Shown here: positions 19,468 to 29,829 of the stretch, one piece after another | How the letters are laid out: each line of letters opens with the position of its first letter | How positions within the stretch are numbered: the first letter of the stretch is position 1 | From: Lepidodermella squamata | Taxonomy: Eukaryota > Gastrotricha | Length of the DNA stretch: 64,000 nucleotides | Reading direction: 5' to 3' | Assembly (NCBI GenBank): GCA_047495785.1 | Contig: JBLDXI010000017.1 | Span: 1,302,001-1,366,000 of the forward strand | Position numbers and translations under genes: made by a program | Notes under the pieces: generated by a model | Told to the model about the DNA's origin: nothing | Database searches by the model: none | What the model saw: the letters and a program-made list of their open reading frames with translations, nothing else

Positions 19468-21077
19468 CACTAAAATCCTAAAAATATCTGAAATATCTTT
19501 AGCTAATTTTTGAAACAAATTGCCTTTTTGTAAATAATTATGTGGTATATCAACTATTTTTATCATTTTTCAAATAGAACTTAGATGCTTTTACACGAAT
19601 TTGTGGGGTTTTCTTGGTCAGGATAAAGGTTAGGGCTAGGGCTAGGGTTAGGGTTAGGATTATGGTTAGGATTAGGATTAAGGTCTGGGTTAGAGTTAGT
19701 TTTAAAAAAAGTTCTGCAAAATAGGTAAAAATTAGGTGCAAATGGGGGCACCATTTTGAAAAAAGGAAAATAGCAACAAATAAAAGAAAGAAATAAGCTG
19801 GTTGTGCCAATTTCGGCCAATTTCGGACCTAGGCGATACGGATTAATCCCTGGTTTCAAAATATTTTGCCGCAATGAAAAATATAGCGAAAAATTGGCGT
19901 AAATTGGCTGGTTATTTTTCTGTTGATAAGGTCACGCAGTTTTCGGTAGTAGGTATATAATATTATAGAACCCTGTGTATTTTTGTTGGTGCACGCGACT
20001 ATGAGACCACGCCCCCTCGCCAGCGTTAGTATTTTTGTCACCGAGTCGGCATTTTTGTGCTTTTATCTTTTTGCTGAGATAGCCAGAGTGGGCTTGATAT
20101 GCGTTATCGCAAATTTATTTACTGATAAAATTACATTTGAACGAAATGTGAAAAACAAACCGTTATTCACGTGGGAATTACGCTAGTTCTGTTGAAGGTG
20201 ACACGCTCAACAGAAAGCTGACCCTTTTATTGGGGCATCCGCTCGCTCTGCCGAAAATGAATAAAACTGTTAAATTCATTATTTTGACCAACCACAAATT
20301 TTCCAGATTCAAAAGCGTTAATTTATAAATCACGAGGTTAATAATGCCGAAAAATCCGCAATTTTGTTGGAAATGATTATTTCAGGTGTCCATTAGGACG
20401 GAAACCATAGTGTCGCCGATGCAGCGCTGAGGTGGAAGTTTTCCGGAGAAGTTTCTTTCACTTCTTTGTCGAATGCAGGCCATTCGCTTGTCAGGCGATC
20501 AGCCCTGTAAAAAGCATCTTCTTTATCAACAAGGATGGGTCAACATCTTTGACCCACGACCCGCGGTGACTCGCGACAGGGATATCCACGACCCACGACC
20601 CAAAATTCATATCACCCAAGGGACCCAGATATCGCGGGATCCGCGTCATAACAGCTCTGTACTATGTCCTTGATGTATATTTGTTAATTCTGGCGCCTAA
20701 TGTCACCTGGTCGATATCAGTGGAAAAAAACGCCACTCTATGAATGACTGAAAAAGTCGTATTTTTTCGTGAAATCAGTGCTATTTTTTCATGATGATCA
20801 ACGTCGAAAAAATTGGCACGCGCCGTCTACATTTTTAGGCATTTTTCGCACTTTGACAAATTATACTCCAATAAATCCAATAACTGCAATAAAACCTCCG
20901 AATGACTGAATGAATCATCGTTGGCGATGAAAAAAATAGCCACTAAACCCGTAAAAATAATGCGAACCCAAAAAACTCGTTAGCAGTGTGCACTTTTTGT
21001 TCGGGATACGTGGTCATCTACTAAGCTACGTTGAATTGTTATTTGCATTCTCTTTGGCGGAACAGCTTTCAAATAAA
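19468..21077. other. Gene-poor region
   Basis: No supported gene. It holds a degenerate TTAGGG tract (listed separately) and, near 20550-20640, short repeats of the word gacccacgaccc. Frames such as 19983-20186 and 20473-20673 lack domains and splice support. Confidence 0.4.
19628..19700. repeat. Degenerate (TTAGGG)n tract
   Basis: About twelve units, read on the plus strand, mostly GGTTAG or GGATTAG variants, including two perfect consecutive TTAGGG units. It is an interstitial tract 160-230 bases upstream of the actin 2 start. Long frames across it on the minus strand are low-complexity artefacts. Confidence 0.85.
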
Positions 21078-21079
21078 TA

Positions 21080-22495
21080 CCGTAATTTTCAGTATAAAGG
21101 CCGCGGCGAGTTATTTTCCCGTTTTACGAGAAATGGTTCTATGTCAATTGAGCAAACGAAAATTGAGCAACGAAAATAGAGCAAGGGCTTTTGAGCAAAG
21201 ATATTTGAGCAAACGAAATTAGAGCAAAACGACACGAGAGCAAATTTAATAATTATAATTGCAGCTGTTATTTAGGCTCTACGACAATTTAGCAATGCAA
21301 AGATAAAATCCGACATTTTTTCTGCGACATTTAATCAAAACAAAATATAAAACGACATTATATAAAACGTAAAATTAGGGCCGACAATTTGGCAATCTTA
21401 ATTAAGCAAAGACATTTTTAAATTTTTATTAATATGAATTTATTCATGTAGTAGCCCTCAAAGGTAGCACCGACTTCAACAAAGTAAGTCACGTAGGACA
21501 AAATTGCAAAATGCAAATCAGCAGCGGCAAAATTTAGGTTTATTGGACGATTGAATGAGTGAACCGTCAAATCAGCAATAAGGGTACGGTTAGGTATCGT
21601 GAAGGTAGGTATAATAGAGGTACATGGTGCTGCCGTGGGTGCTACCGTAGATCGATATTGAGGGTTTTAGCATTGACCACACCAGGTCAAAGTCGACAAA
21701 TGACTGCCTAAACAGTTTGATCTCCTAATTTCATCACTTCTGTTCAATTTTGGCTCGTAAAGCTATAAGCGTTTTTTTGCGGGAATGGTAGTGAAATTAG
21801 TTATAGGTACATTTAAAAAAGTCTGTGTGAGATTTTGTCGTCGCTGGATTGTCGTTCTCATTATTTCGGTAAAAATATAATCAACTGGGGATTTTAAACA
21901 TTTTGTCGGAATTTTTTGTGATTTGCCAAATTGTCGTTTCATAAATTATTTTGCTAGATTGTCGTAACGCGGTTATTTATTGTAAATAAAATTTGCTCTC
22001 GTGTCGTTTTGCTCTAATTTCGTTTGCTCTAATATCGTTGCTCAAAAGCCCTTGCACAATTTTCGTTGCTCAATTTTCGTTTGCTCAATTGACATAGAAC
22101 CCGAGAAATGGGTCAAAATTGCGGCGATTAATCGGGTGTGGTCTTTATTCGAGTGCGGCCCTTTTTTTCCCAAGTTTCGATTTTAATAGGCAGCATCGTA
22201 TTTCCCCTGAAAATTAGTTTGCAGGCGTGTGCATGTAGGGATTACATGATATTTGGTCACCTTCAGACTCGCCTAAGGTGAATCTAATCTGTTAGCATAC
22301 TCGAGAGGTGTCTGGAGTCTATAAAGGGTGTCAGCGGGCGGCTTAAGGTCACTGAGAGCTAATCGCTTGAACCGTGCGGTGATTAAACGAGTGCGGCCTT
22401 TATTAACATCCGAAGTTTGTTTTAAGGGTGATTTTGCGGCGATTATTCAGGTGCGGCCTTTATTCGGGTAGCGGCCTTTATACTGAAAATTACGG
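21080..22495. mobile_element. Outer TIR element hosting another transposon
   Basis: The left end ccgtaattttcagtataaag continues into gccgc, and its exact complement lies at the right end (22470-22495). Both ends touch a TA, suggesting a TA target. The word gtgcggcctttatt recurs inside at 22170, 22400 and 22455. The element is interrupted by the 967 bp transposon at 21135-22101. A degraded single end of the same family is at 25587-25610. Confidence 0.65.
21135..22101. mobile_element. Long-TIR DNA transposon with 8 bp target duplication
   Basis: The element begins GGTTCTATGTCAATTGAGC and ends with the exact complement. It is flanked by the perfect 8 bp direct repeat cgagaaat at 21127-21134 and 22102-22109. 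The arms exceed 110 bp with near-perfect pairing, and weaker pairing continues further inward. Each arm is built of repeated words gagcaaacgaaa or gagcaacgaaaa. An 8 bp duplication with subterminal repeats fits the hAT or P-type superfamilies. No transposase frame is visible, so it is non-autonomous. High arm identity means it is recent. Confidence 0.85.
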
Positions 22496-22610
22496 TAAAT
22501 GCATATTCTTATGTAGATACTTTCATTAAAATATAAGTACATTGTTTCCTGTAAGAAAGTTTGCTTTTATTTCTTCTGCTTTTAATAGATAAAACAGTTG
22601 AAACTTGAGC

Positions 22611-23878
22611 ATGGCGAATCATACAGACAGCAGCGCATTCTGGCTTACTGAATGTACTCCTAAAGCACTCCTCTTTCAAAACTTCGATACCACGGTAACA
22701 CTTATGTTTCGCAATGCCGATCCGAGCCAGCTCTTTGTGATCAAGCGTACAAAGCTCGATCGCTACAGCAGAAGATTTGACCATCCTTTAACCAGTTTGA
22801 CCTCTTCGATGATTTTGGGTGCTTCGGCCACTTTGGGTCTTTCGACCTCTTTCAGCGCTTTGAGCAGTTTGGGAGCTTCGAGAACCATGGGCTTAGGGGC
22901 TATAGGCACGAGCGGTTTCGCCATGAGCGCACGTGCGATAGATGAAGCGAAAGTCTTGAGAGCGTTCAATCACCCAAATATAGTCAAATTACTTGACAGC
23001 TTTGGTAGGAAAAAATGCTACTTGAAAATCAATACTTAGCTGCTTTTATTCATTACTATACTTCAAAGTTAGAGGTGGTGAAAACTTCCTTTGTTTGGAG
23101 TTTTGTGACAGGGGCGACCTTGAAAAGGTGATCCGATCAAGAAACGAACAAAAATGCGGTCCATTCCCTGAGAATTGGGTGAGCACAAACGCAAACTTTT
23201 CTTTATATCATTTTATTAGCATAACACGTAAAGATTAGATCATGGGTTACACAACTCTTCAATGGTATCCAGGCTGTTCACTGTCTGAGTCGTTACCATC
23301 GGGATATATCGGCTACAGTATATTTCCGCATTTCTCAGTAGCAAAAATAAAAAATTGTTCATCTTTTTTTCCTGCCATAGAACGTCTATCTCACAGATGG
23401 GGGGAAAACACTGAAAATAGCTGACTTTGGACTGAGTCGAAGGACTAACGACCAGCAAGATGGTGTGCGGAGAGATGGCGGAACGACTTATGGTCAGCGA
23501 TATTATTTGGATCCGATGTTAATAGAGGGCTTGACGTATGATGAGGCTGCAGAAGTTTATGCTCTGGGCGCTTTGGTCTGCTACATGGCTACCAGAGACA
23601 AGAAGACAACCAACGTGCCTGAGGTATACAGCCCGAATTTAACACTTCTAATTCAACAGATGATGTTGTCTGAGCGTTCTCAACGTCTACGAATTTCCCA
23701 ATTGCACACTTTTGCGTGGTTAAAGGAGCAAACATCATCTGAGTGCGACGCCTCTGATGAACGACCGTGGTTGGATCCTATAGAATATCCGGCACCACCA
23801 CCAGCAAACCTGTCGTCGGCATCACAGCGGGATGCAGTCGATGGCGAGGTTGTCGACAACGTCTCTCTAGATATTTGA
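22611..23878 (+). CDS. NEK-like protein kinase with altered catalytic loop
   Basis: Four exons, 22611-23004, 23069-23178, 23234-23317 and 23381-23878, give about 361 aa. Visible kinase elements are FVIKR (the strand-3 Lys), DEAKVLRAFNHPNIVKLLDSF (helix C with its Glu), CLEFCDRGDLEKVI (hinge), WVTQLFNGIQAVH, the catalytic loop HRDISATN, IADFGLSR (DFG), and a P-loop-side region with no GxGxxG. NEK-type features are the hinge GDL and the wVtQL/HRDI/NVYLT order. Oddities: the HRDxK lysine is Ser, the glycine loop is absent, a ~55-residue Ser/Leu/Gly-rich insert lies between strand 3 and helix C, and APE is replaced (YYLDPML). It may be a pseudokinase or weak enzyme. Exon joins are phase-consistent; the 23233 acceptor is gtaaag. 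Confidence 0.8.
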
Positions 23879-25962
23879 GTCGCTCAGAGGGCTTTGATCG
23901 AAAAAAATAACAGTATCATAAATTTATAGTGCGATTTATATTTTTTATATAGCACATAAACCTAATGATTTATCGACGCTTTTATATCATCGTCTGTCTT
24001 AATCGACAACATGTAAACAATTGTGTTTCTTTTAAAACATATCCCCAATAATGTCAGACATGCATTATAATGCAATATTACCTGACATTCGTGCTAACTT
24101 GTAGGTGCTACCTAAATTACTGCAACTCGTAGCTTTCGTTATGCGTATTTTAATTTTCTATACCATTCATCTCGTTCATAGTTTTCGTTTCATTATCTTC
24201 TTTCGAGATACGCGCAAAAGTATAGCATTGAGCACGCAGGTGTACAACTGCCTATCATGTCTGCGTAACTCGTAACTCGTAATAACCAATGGATTTTTAA
24301 CAGGTCCGATTCGTTATTTTCAATAAAAACCATTTTCAATAAAATTGAAAATAACCATTTCAGACCAATCGCCAGAAACGACTGCAGAAGAGCTCCAGAA
24401 TGAAAGCTCGAGAATAAATAACCGACCAGGGCATATTCCGACTCAGAAGACGATGGCGATTTCAAAAGTATTTTTTCGAGAGCCCCGGATTTAATTTGAA
24501 TTTAATGGAAAAAGAGTATTTATAATGTGAAAAAGAGTGGATAATGGCAGAAAAAAGTTTTAATGTAAAAAGGAGGAATTTAATGGGAAAAGAAGTGAAT
24601 ATAATGTCGAAGTATATTTCCAAAGATGAGGACGCAAACGCGTTTTTGCGACGCCGGGGCTATATATGCGCCAGTTTTTATGCGAAACTTAGCGAAATTT
24701 CATTGATAAAAAGCGTGGGTGAATTTGTTTTGAATTTTTTTCGATGAAAAAAATGAAAATCAATATTTTATCTACAGCGCCGCTTGTGTCAATTCTTTCA
24801 ATTCTTTCAGATCCGACATTTCCGACAGTTCTGACAGTTCTAACAATTCCAACAATTTGCATTTTTTCACTCAATTGTTTCAAACATCGCGTTTTTCATG
24901 CCTTTTTGATAGTTCTCCAGATTTTTATCAAGGGCGTTAATTACTCTCATTCTCCCAGAAAGTTTTCCATCAATTCATAAAACTAACAAATAATTGGGCT
25001 ACGGAAGATGTGGCAAAAGGAAGAGGCGGGATGACAAAAGACTGGCTAACCAGGCTGCTCTTTGCAACAAGAGCGAAAAGTTATTTTTAAAGACTGCGAT
25101 CATTTTTGCGATGAAAGCTACCCAAAACAGCGTGGAGAGTGTGCTTATGCGCTCTAGATGAAAATTTTGCTCTAAGCCGGACTTTTTGACGTTGAGAGAA
25201 AACCTTTTATTGGTATACTGTGTTATATACAAACTATAACATTGCCTTTGAGACACAGGATTATAAATTATTAAGTTTATAATTTGATGAGATTAATTGA
25301 TGAATTAATTGCTTGATTGATTGATTAGTTAGCGTCTTTGAGTAGGTTGGCTATTTGAGTAAAGATGATTATTCAGGATCCTAATGCTATCCTTAAGGAT
25401 TTGATGGGCCATATCAACAGCTGTACTGCTGCTGATTCCGTAATCTAAAAATCGGTCCGGCTTAACGCAAGTCCGGCTTATGTCGCAAAACTACTGTAAT
25501 TATTTCGTCCAAAAATGGATTTTCCAAACTTTCTGAAATTTCCCGATTCATTTGAAAAAAATCGAAATTAATGCCCATAAAACTCTCCGTGATTTTCAGT
25601 ATAAAGCCTGGCAATCACTTTGCGAACAACACATGATCATGATTAAACAAATTATTCGAAAAATGGCACTTTTAATCATTTGCGTTTGGTGCCAACTATT
25701 AAAATTTGGTTCCGCCAAAAGATTTTACATTTCTGGTAGCGATTTTACAAACTGGTATTCACGTTAAATAGGAATAAATAGGATAAAGGTATAAAGGATA
25801 AAGGATAATAGGGTAATAGGGTAATAGGATAATAGGATTCAGCTAAAACAGTTGGTAAATTTCACTTTTGCAAGTCACTTGAATAAAAAATTGATTATCG
25901 ATAATAATAATCAGCAGATAATGTCGCCATAGACAATGTGATCTTAATTAACGTTATAGATA
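23879..25962. other. Gene-poor AT-rich region
   Basis: No supported gene in about 2.1 kb. Present are short tandem-like words (taatg-gaaaaagag near 24490-24600; ttctgacagttctaacaatt near 24820-24860), one degraded transposon end at 25587-25610, and a minisatellite at 25766-25838. Confidence 0.4.
25766..25838. repeat. Minisatellite, ggataa/gggtaat units
   Basis: Repeated 7-9 base units such as aggataa and agggtaat run in one direction for about 70 bases, with small variations. No coding content. Confidence 0.7.
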
Positions 25963-27385
25963 TCAAAAAGCGATAAGATTAAACTTTTGATTAAGAGCAA
26001 GCAATTCTTTGCTTTGGACAGGCGTCATAGTTACCATACGGTCCCGGAAACTGAGATATCTATCTGGCTGTTCCACTGGTCGCAGCACATTCGGCAACGA
26101 GGTCAACGAACCAATGGGAAATTCACTGACTTCCAGGTAGAATTTCATCGAATTTTCAATGCGCCCTTCGCGGTTGCACACGAATACGTCACGATCCATG
26201 CCACATAGTTTACCATTGTTGGCTTGAATGGCTACGGTTTTGTTGCCTTCGACGCGAATCATCAAGAAGGCCTCGCTTTGACTGAGATTAAGCGACTGAC
26301 TAACTTGAACAAGGCCGTTGCTATTGGCAGTCATGTAGCCGGTATCAAATCGAAAAGCTACCAACGACGAGTTGGCAGCCACCTTATCGACATCAATTTT
26401 TGTGTTCGAATCAGCACTATTAGCTGATTGCTTGGCTTCCGTGTAAATAAAGTGCGGAAGGCTCGAAAAGGATTTTGCTGTCAATTGGCTGATCAGCTTA
26501 GCTTTGATGGGGCCTAAGGAACTTGCAGCAGCACTGCCAGCCGCTCCCATTCCGCCTGAGACCCCGGCGAAAAGACTTGTTAACAGGATCTCTTCCGCCT
26601 TGAGCCTAGCCATTTTGCTGCGAATCGCTGGGTCTTTAATTTCAGTAGCAATCGCGGCCTCAACGGTTGTGCCTATCGCTGCGCCAACCATCGATGTCGG
26701 AATTGCGCAAGCTGCGGCTGCGGGGCCGCATGCCAAACTTGACAAGGCGCCAGCCACAGCGATTGCCGAGTTTGCGCCCTTAGCTGCCGCTCTGATCGCA
26801 TGGTCCTTATTACCAGCAACGGCGTGAAACGGAGCAGCCACCAAGCCACCTCCTGGTATTAAATTTTCTGCGACCTGACACACAAAAAACTTCATATTCA
26901 AAACTGCAAATTAATATTTCATAGCGGGAAAATCCAATGCTTTTTTTATGAGTGATTTTAAGATTTTTACCCTATTTTTGGTAATCGAATAATTTTTTGC
27001 ATAAAGTTGGAGAATTATCGGGGAATTTTGGACTCTCATTTGCATATGCGGAGAGTCATTTCAGTTTTTTATTGACCCTCGAAGTCGCCCAACTTACCTT
27101 GGTTATCGGACCATCGCGATTGCAAGCGCCTGGAATACCACAGGCGGCATTGACTACAGCACCGGCAGGGTTCGTTATACTGAAAGCTCCTCGCATCGCC
27201 GCCATTTTTGCCTCCTCCTTATTACCGGCAGCAGCGTGGATCGGTGCGGTGAGTAAGCCACCTCCAGGAATGGCCTCTACCGTTTTAGTCAACCAGCCTC
27301 TCTTTGAAACCGGGTTGCCGCAAGCTTTTGAACGAGCTACCATCGTAGCAACTAAGAAAAAACCAGCTATCAGCAGATATTTCAT
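25963..27385 (-). CDS. Secreted protein with paired GGGL repeats and fascin-like C-terminal region
   Basis: Two minus-strand exons, 27098-27385 and 25963-26874, joined in phase 0 at gtaagt and gtgtcag, give 399 aa. Residues 1-22 are a signal peptide (KYLLIAGFFLVATMV). Two copies of a ~35-residue unit follow: EAIPGGGLLTAPIHAAAGNKEEA in exon 1 and ENLIPGGGLVAAPFHAVAGNKDHA at the start of exon 2. A long Ala/Gly-rich hydrophobic stretch (ANSAIAVAGALSSLACG onward) comes next. The last ~150 residues contain TVAIQANNGKLCGMDRD and VCNREGRIENSMKFYLE, the beta-trefoil pattern of fascin-like domains. The second exon could be misread as a separate gene starting MNMKFF, but that start lies inside the intron. 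The role is unknown; secretion is likely, and the hydrophobic region could contact membranes. Confidence 0.75.
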
Positions 27386-28043
27386 GGCTTTAGAACTTCA
27401 AAAAATGATAGGTTTCACAAACGTTATGTAAAAACGAACAGCGGGAATTGGATTCTTATCAACAATGGCGATCGCTTTTATTCGGTCAGCATGTAAATTA
27501 TTCCATTTTTTTAATTAATAGATGCAAATTCTGACAGAGTGGTCATCCTTCCTAGTCGACTCATTCACCCAGAGATGAAAAACAGGAAGCGAAGTTGTTT
27601 TTTATTTTGCCTATTTTAACACATAAATCACCATATGATTACCTGCGCAATTAATTTCGCATAGCTAATTTATTATAAAAAATTCATAATACAACTTTTT
27701 ATTTCAGTTCCACTAAGCTACTGCTATGTAAAAAGATCAACTTCGGGCGTACCAAACTCGAAATTCCCAAGCCAAAAACTTCAAAAAATTTACCGAAAGA
27801 TACCGAAAAAAATCGCACATTCAGTACACCTTATTTGAAAAAAAATCGATTTCTCACAGCTCAATTTTTATTCCGGGTCATTTTTTCCTAACTTCATTCA
27901 CTAACACTAAATTCGACTTGGTCAAGGGATGAAATGAAATATGGCGAACACCATCATTTTCTTTCAAAAAATGGGAGCTAATCTGCTGCTTCTTAGAACG
28001 AGTCTATTGGGGCAGTAACGGACGGATTGGCTTTTCATTTGCG
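27386..28043. other. Intergenic
   Basis: AT-rich, no supported gene. It contains the upstream region of the minus-strand gene ending at 27385 and the 3' flank of the minus-strand gene at 28044. Confidence 0.3.
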
Positions 28044-29057
28044 TTATTCCTTCTTGTTGGTGCGGAACTGCTGGAAGCGTGACATGAAGTCTGGCGCGTT
28101 GAAGCTCGGGAACGGCATTGGCGGCCTGACTGGTTTCTGGGTGTTGCCATTACCAGTGCTGGCTTTGTTCATCGCAGCAGTGGTCGTGTCATCATCATCG
28201 CTGCTGCTGCTAGCATCCATATCTCCAGGCATCATTGGTGGCATGCCCATCGGAGGCATGAATGGTGGTGGCATACGGCCGGCGCCCTGCTGCTGCTGTT
28301 GTCCGCCCATCATTGGCGGCATCGGGGGTGGCGGCATGCGGCGGAACATATCGGTGATGTTGACGCCGCAAACATCGGCGCAAGAAATCAGCGAGTTGAA
28401 GTTGTTGCCATCGGTGGTTGCCTTGCAGCCAATGAAAGGCTGGCACGTGTTGCCGGTCGAGTTGTAGAACCAGCGGAGTTGAGTCTTCGAGAAATCACCA
28501 GGGCAAAGATCATCCAAGCGGAACGGCTTGCTCGAGCAAACTAAAAAAATTAATTGAAAATTGATCAAAATAAATTTGTTAAATAGTCATTTTTTAATTA
28601 AATTAAATTTTAAAATTAATTTTCAAAATTAATTAAAATTTCGAATTTCGAATTAAAATTTTAACATTTAGTTCAATTTATTTTTAATAAAATTTCAAAA
28701 TTTTCGTTTATTATTTTAAAGTTTTTATAATTTAAAATAATTACCAGCTTTGTCGGGTTGAGTTTCATTGTCATCTGGCTGGGGTGGGCGCATCATTGGG
28801 GGCATGAAAGGCGGCATCATGGGTGGCATTTGACGAGGCATACCGCCGTTTTTGTTGCCATTTTCGTTCATCATCATCGATGGGTCCATCATCGGCGGCA
28901 TCATGCCGTTCATTCCCATGTTCATACCACCCATCGGACCGTCCATTGGCGGCCACTGGGGACGCTCGTTCTCGCTAGCGGCGTCGCTGCTGGCACGAGG
29001 CGGCATTTGAGCCGCGGCCATGCCGATCATGGCCATTAAAACTACTGCCTTTGACAT
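28044..29057 (-). CDS. Secreted Met/Pro-rich protein with Kunitz-like domain
   Basis: Two minus-strand exons, 28745-29057 and 28044-28540, phase 1, give 269 aa. A signal peptide (VVLMAMIGMAAAQ) is followed by ~85 residues rich in Met, Pro and Gly (PMMPPFMPPMM words). A six-Cys segment follows, VCSSKPFRLDDLC onward, with RWFYNSTGNTCQPF, then GCKATTDGNNFNS, then SCADVC. This is the Kunitz layout, including the aromatic pair before Cys 3 and the NNFNS turn. Spacing is off: only five residues separate Cys 3 and Cys 4 instead of seven, so the inhibitor loop may not be functional. The tail returns to Pro/Met-rich sequence with a QQQQQ run and an acidic SSSSDDDD patch. It could be a structural matrix or cuticle-type protein rather than an inhibitor. 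Confidence 0.8.
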
Positions 29058-29130
29058 GTTTTCGAAATTTTGTTATACTACTACAACTGAAAATTACTCG
29101 AATGCTGGTACCTCTAGGCAGAAATAACCA

Positions 29131-29138
29131 TTTTATAT
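29131..29138 (-). promoter_or_regulatory. TATA box of Kunitz-like gene
   Basis: Read on the minus strand the run is ATATAAAA, about 75 bases before the ATG at 29057, well placed for a short 5' leader. Supported by position and motif only. Confidence 0.5.
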
Positions 29139-29667
29139 ATTGAACCGGCGTTATTCGCGCTTGGTGACCTAGTCCCTAGTTGCAAAAAAACCGCAAGGAT
29201 GCCGAGTGCACACAACATTTTTAAAGGTATTTACTCTTCTCGAGGTTAGATACCGGCCTGCGAAGTAGCGCGCCGTTTACTCAGTGGAAATTCGCACCTT
29301 TTAGCGCATCGTTTGCCTGAAGAGACAAGCAAATAAAAAAATGCGATCAGCCCGGTGTCTATCTCTCCTACTGGCGCGGGTGCAAACAAAGAAGTTGCGA
29401 ATGTTTTTTTACACGACCTTTTGTTAAACAAAATTCAGTATCTACCTCAACAGTTTATTCTTTCAATCCAAGCTATATAAAAGTTACCGTGTCTTCTGAA
29501 AAATTTCTGAAATAAAGGTTAAAGATTGCCTATCAAGCAAGTAAGTGTTTTATATTGAAAGAACGAAGAGAGACAGTTATCAGATTTTTTTATCAATATG
29601 ATGGATGTAGGTTGAATAATCATCTGATTAGCTCGTCACCTGATACATGTCAACTTGATTTATAATA
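29139..29667. other. Intergenic
   Basis: No supported gene between the Kunitz-like gene promoter and the MITE at 29668. A minus-strand frame at 29246-29431 has no domain. Confidence 0.3.
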
Positions 29668-29829
29668 CAGTGGAACCCCGATTTCCCGTCTGCGATATGT
29701 GAATAAGTATTTAGGAGCGGCTTGGACTCGCAGAGGCCAATTACATGCAAAACTACCTAGATTTCCCGTCAGGATTTTCCTTCAGGATTTTCGATGAACC
29801 GTAGAAGACGGGAAATCGGGGTTCCACTG
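29668..29829. mobile_element. MITE with CAGTGGAACC ends, overlapping a gene terminus
   Basis: The ends are CAGTGGAACCCCGATTTCCC and its exact complement, giving 162 bp. TA flanks the left end; the right flank is CA, so the target duplication is degraded or mutated. No coding capacity of its own. On the minus strand its right half (29753-29829) forms the last codons and stop of the M13-like gene ending at 29753. Confidence 0.85.

Noticed and set aside
19550-19874. Long minus-strand frames with repeated Leu/Thr or Pro/Asn residues
   Set aside because: They are translations of the degenerate TTAGGG tract and have no splice or domain support.
26875-26901. Separate gene starting MNMKFFVCQ before the second GGGL unit
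   Set aside because: The acceptor gtgtcag directly precedes GTCGCAGAA and joins in phase to exon 1 at 27098; the second part alone would lack a signal peptide.
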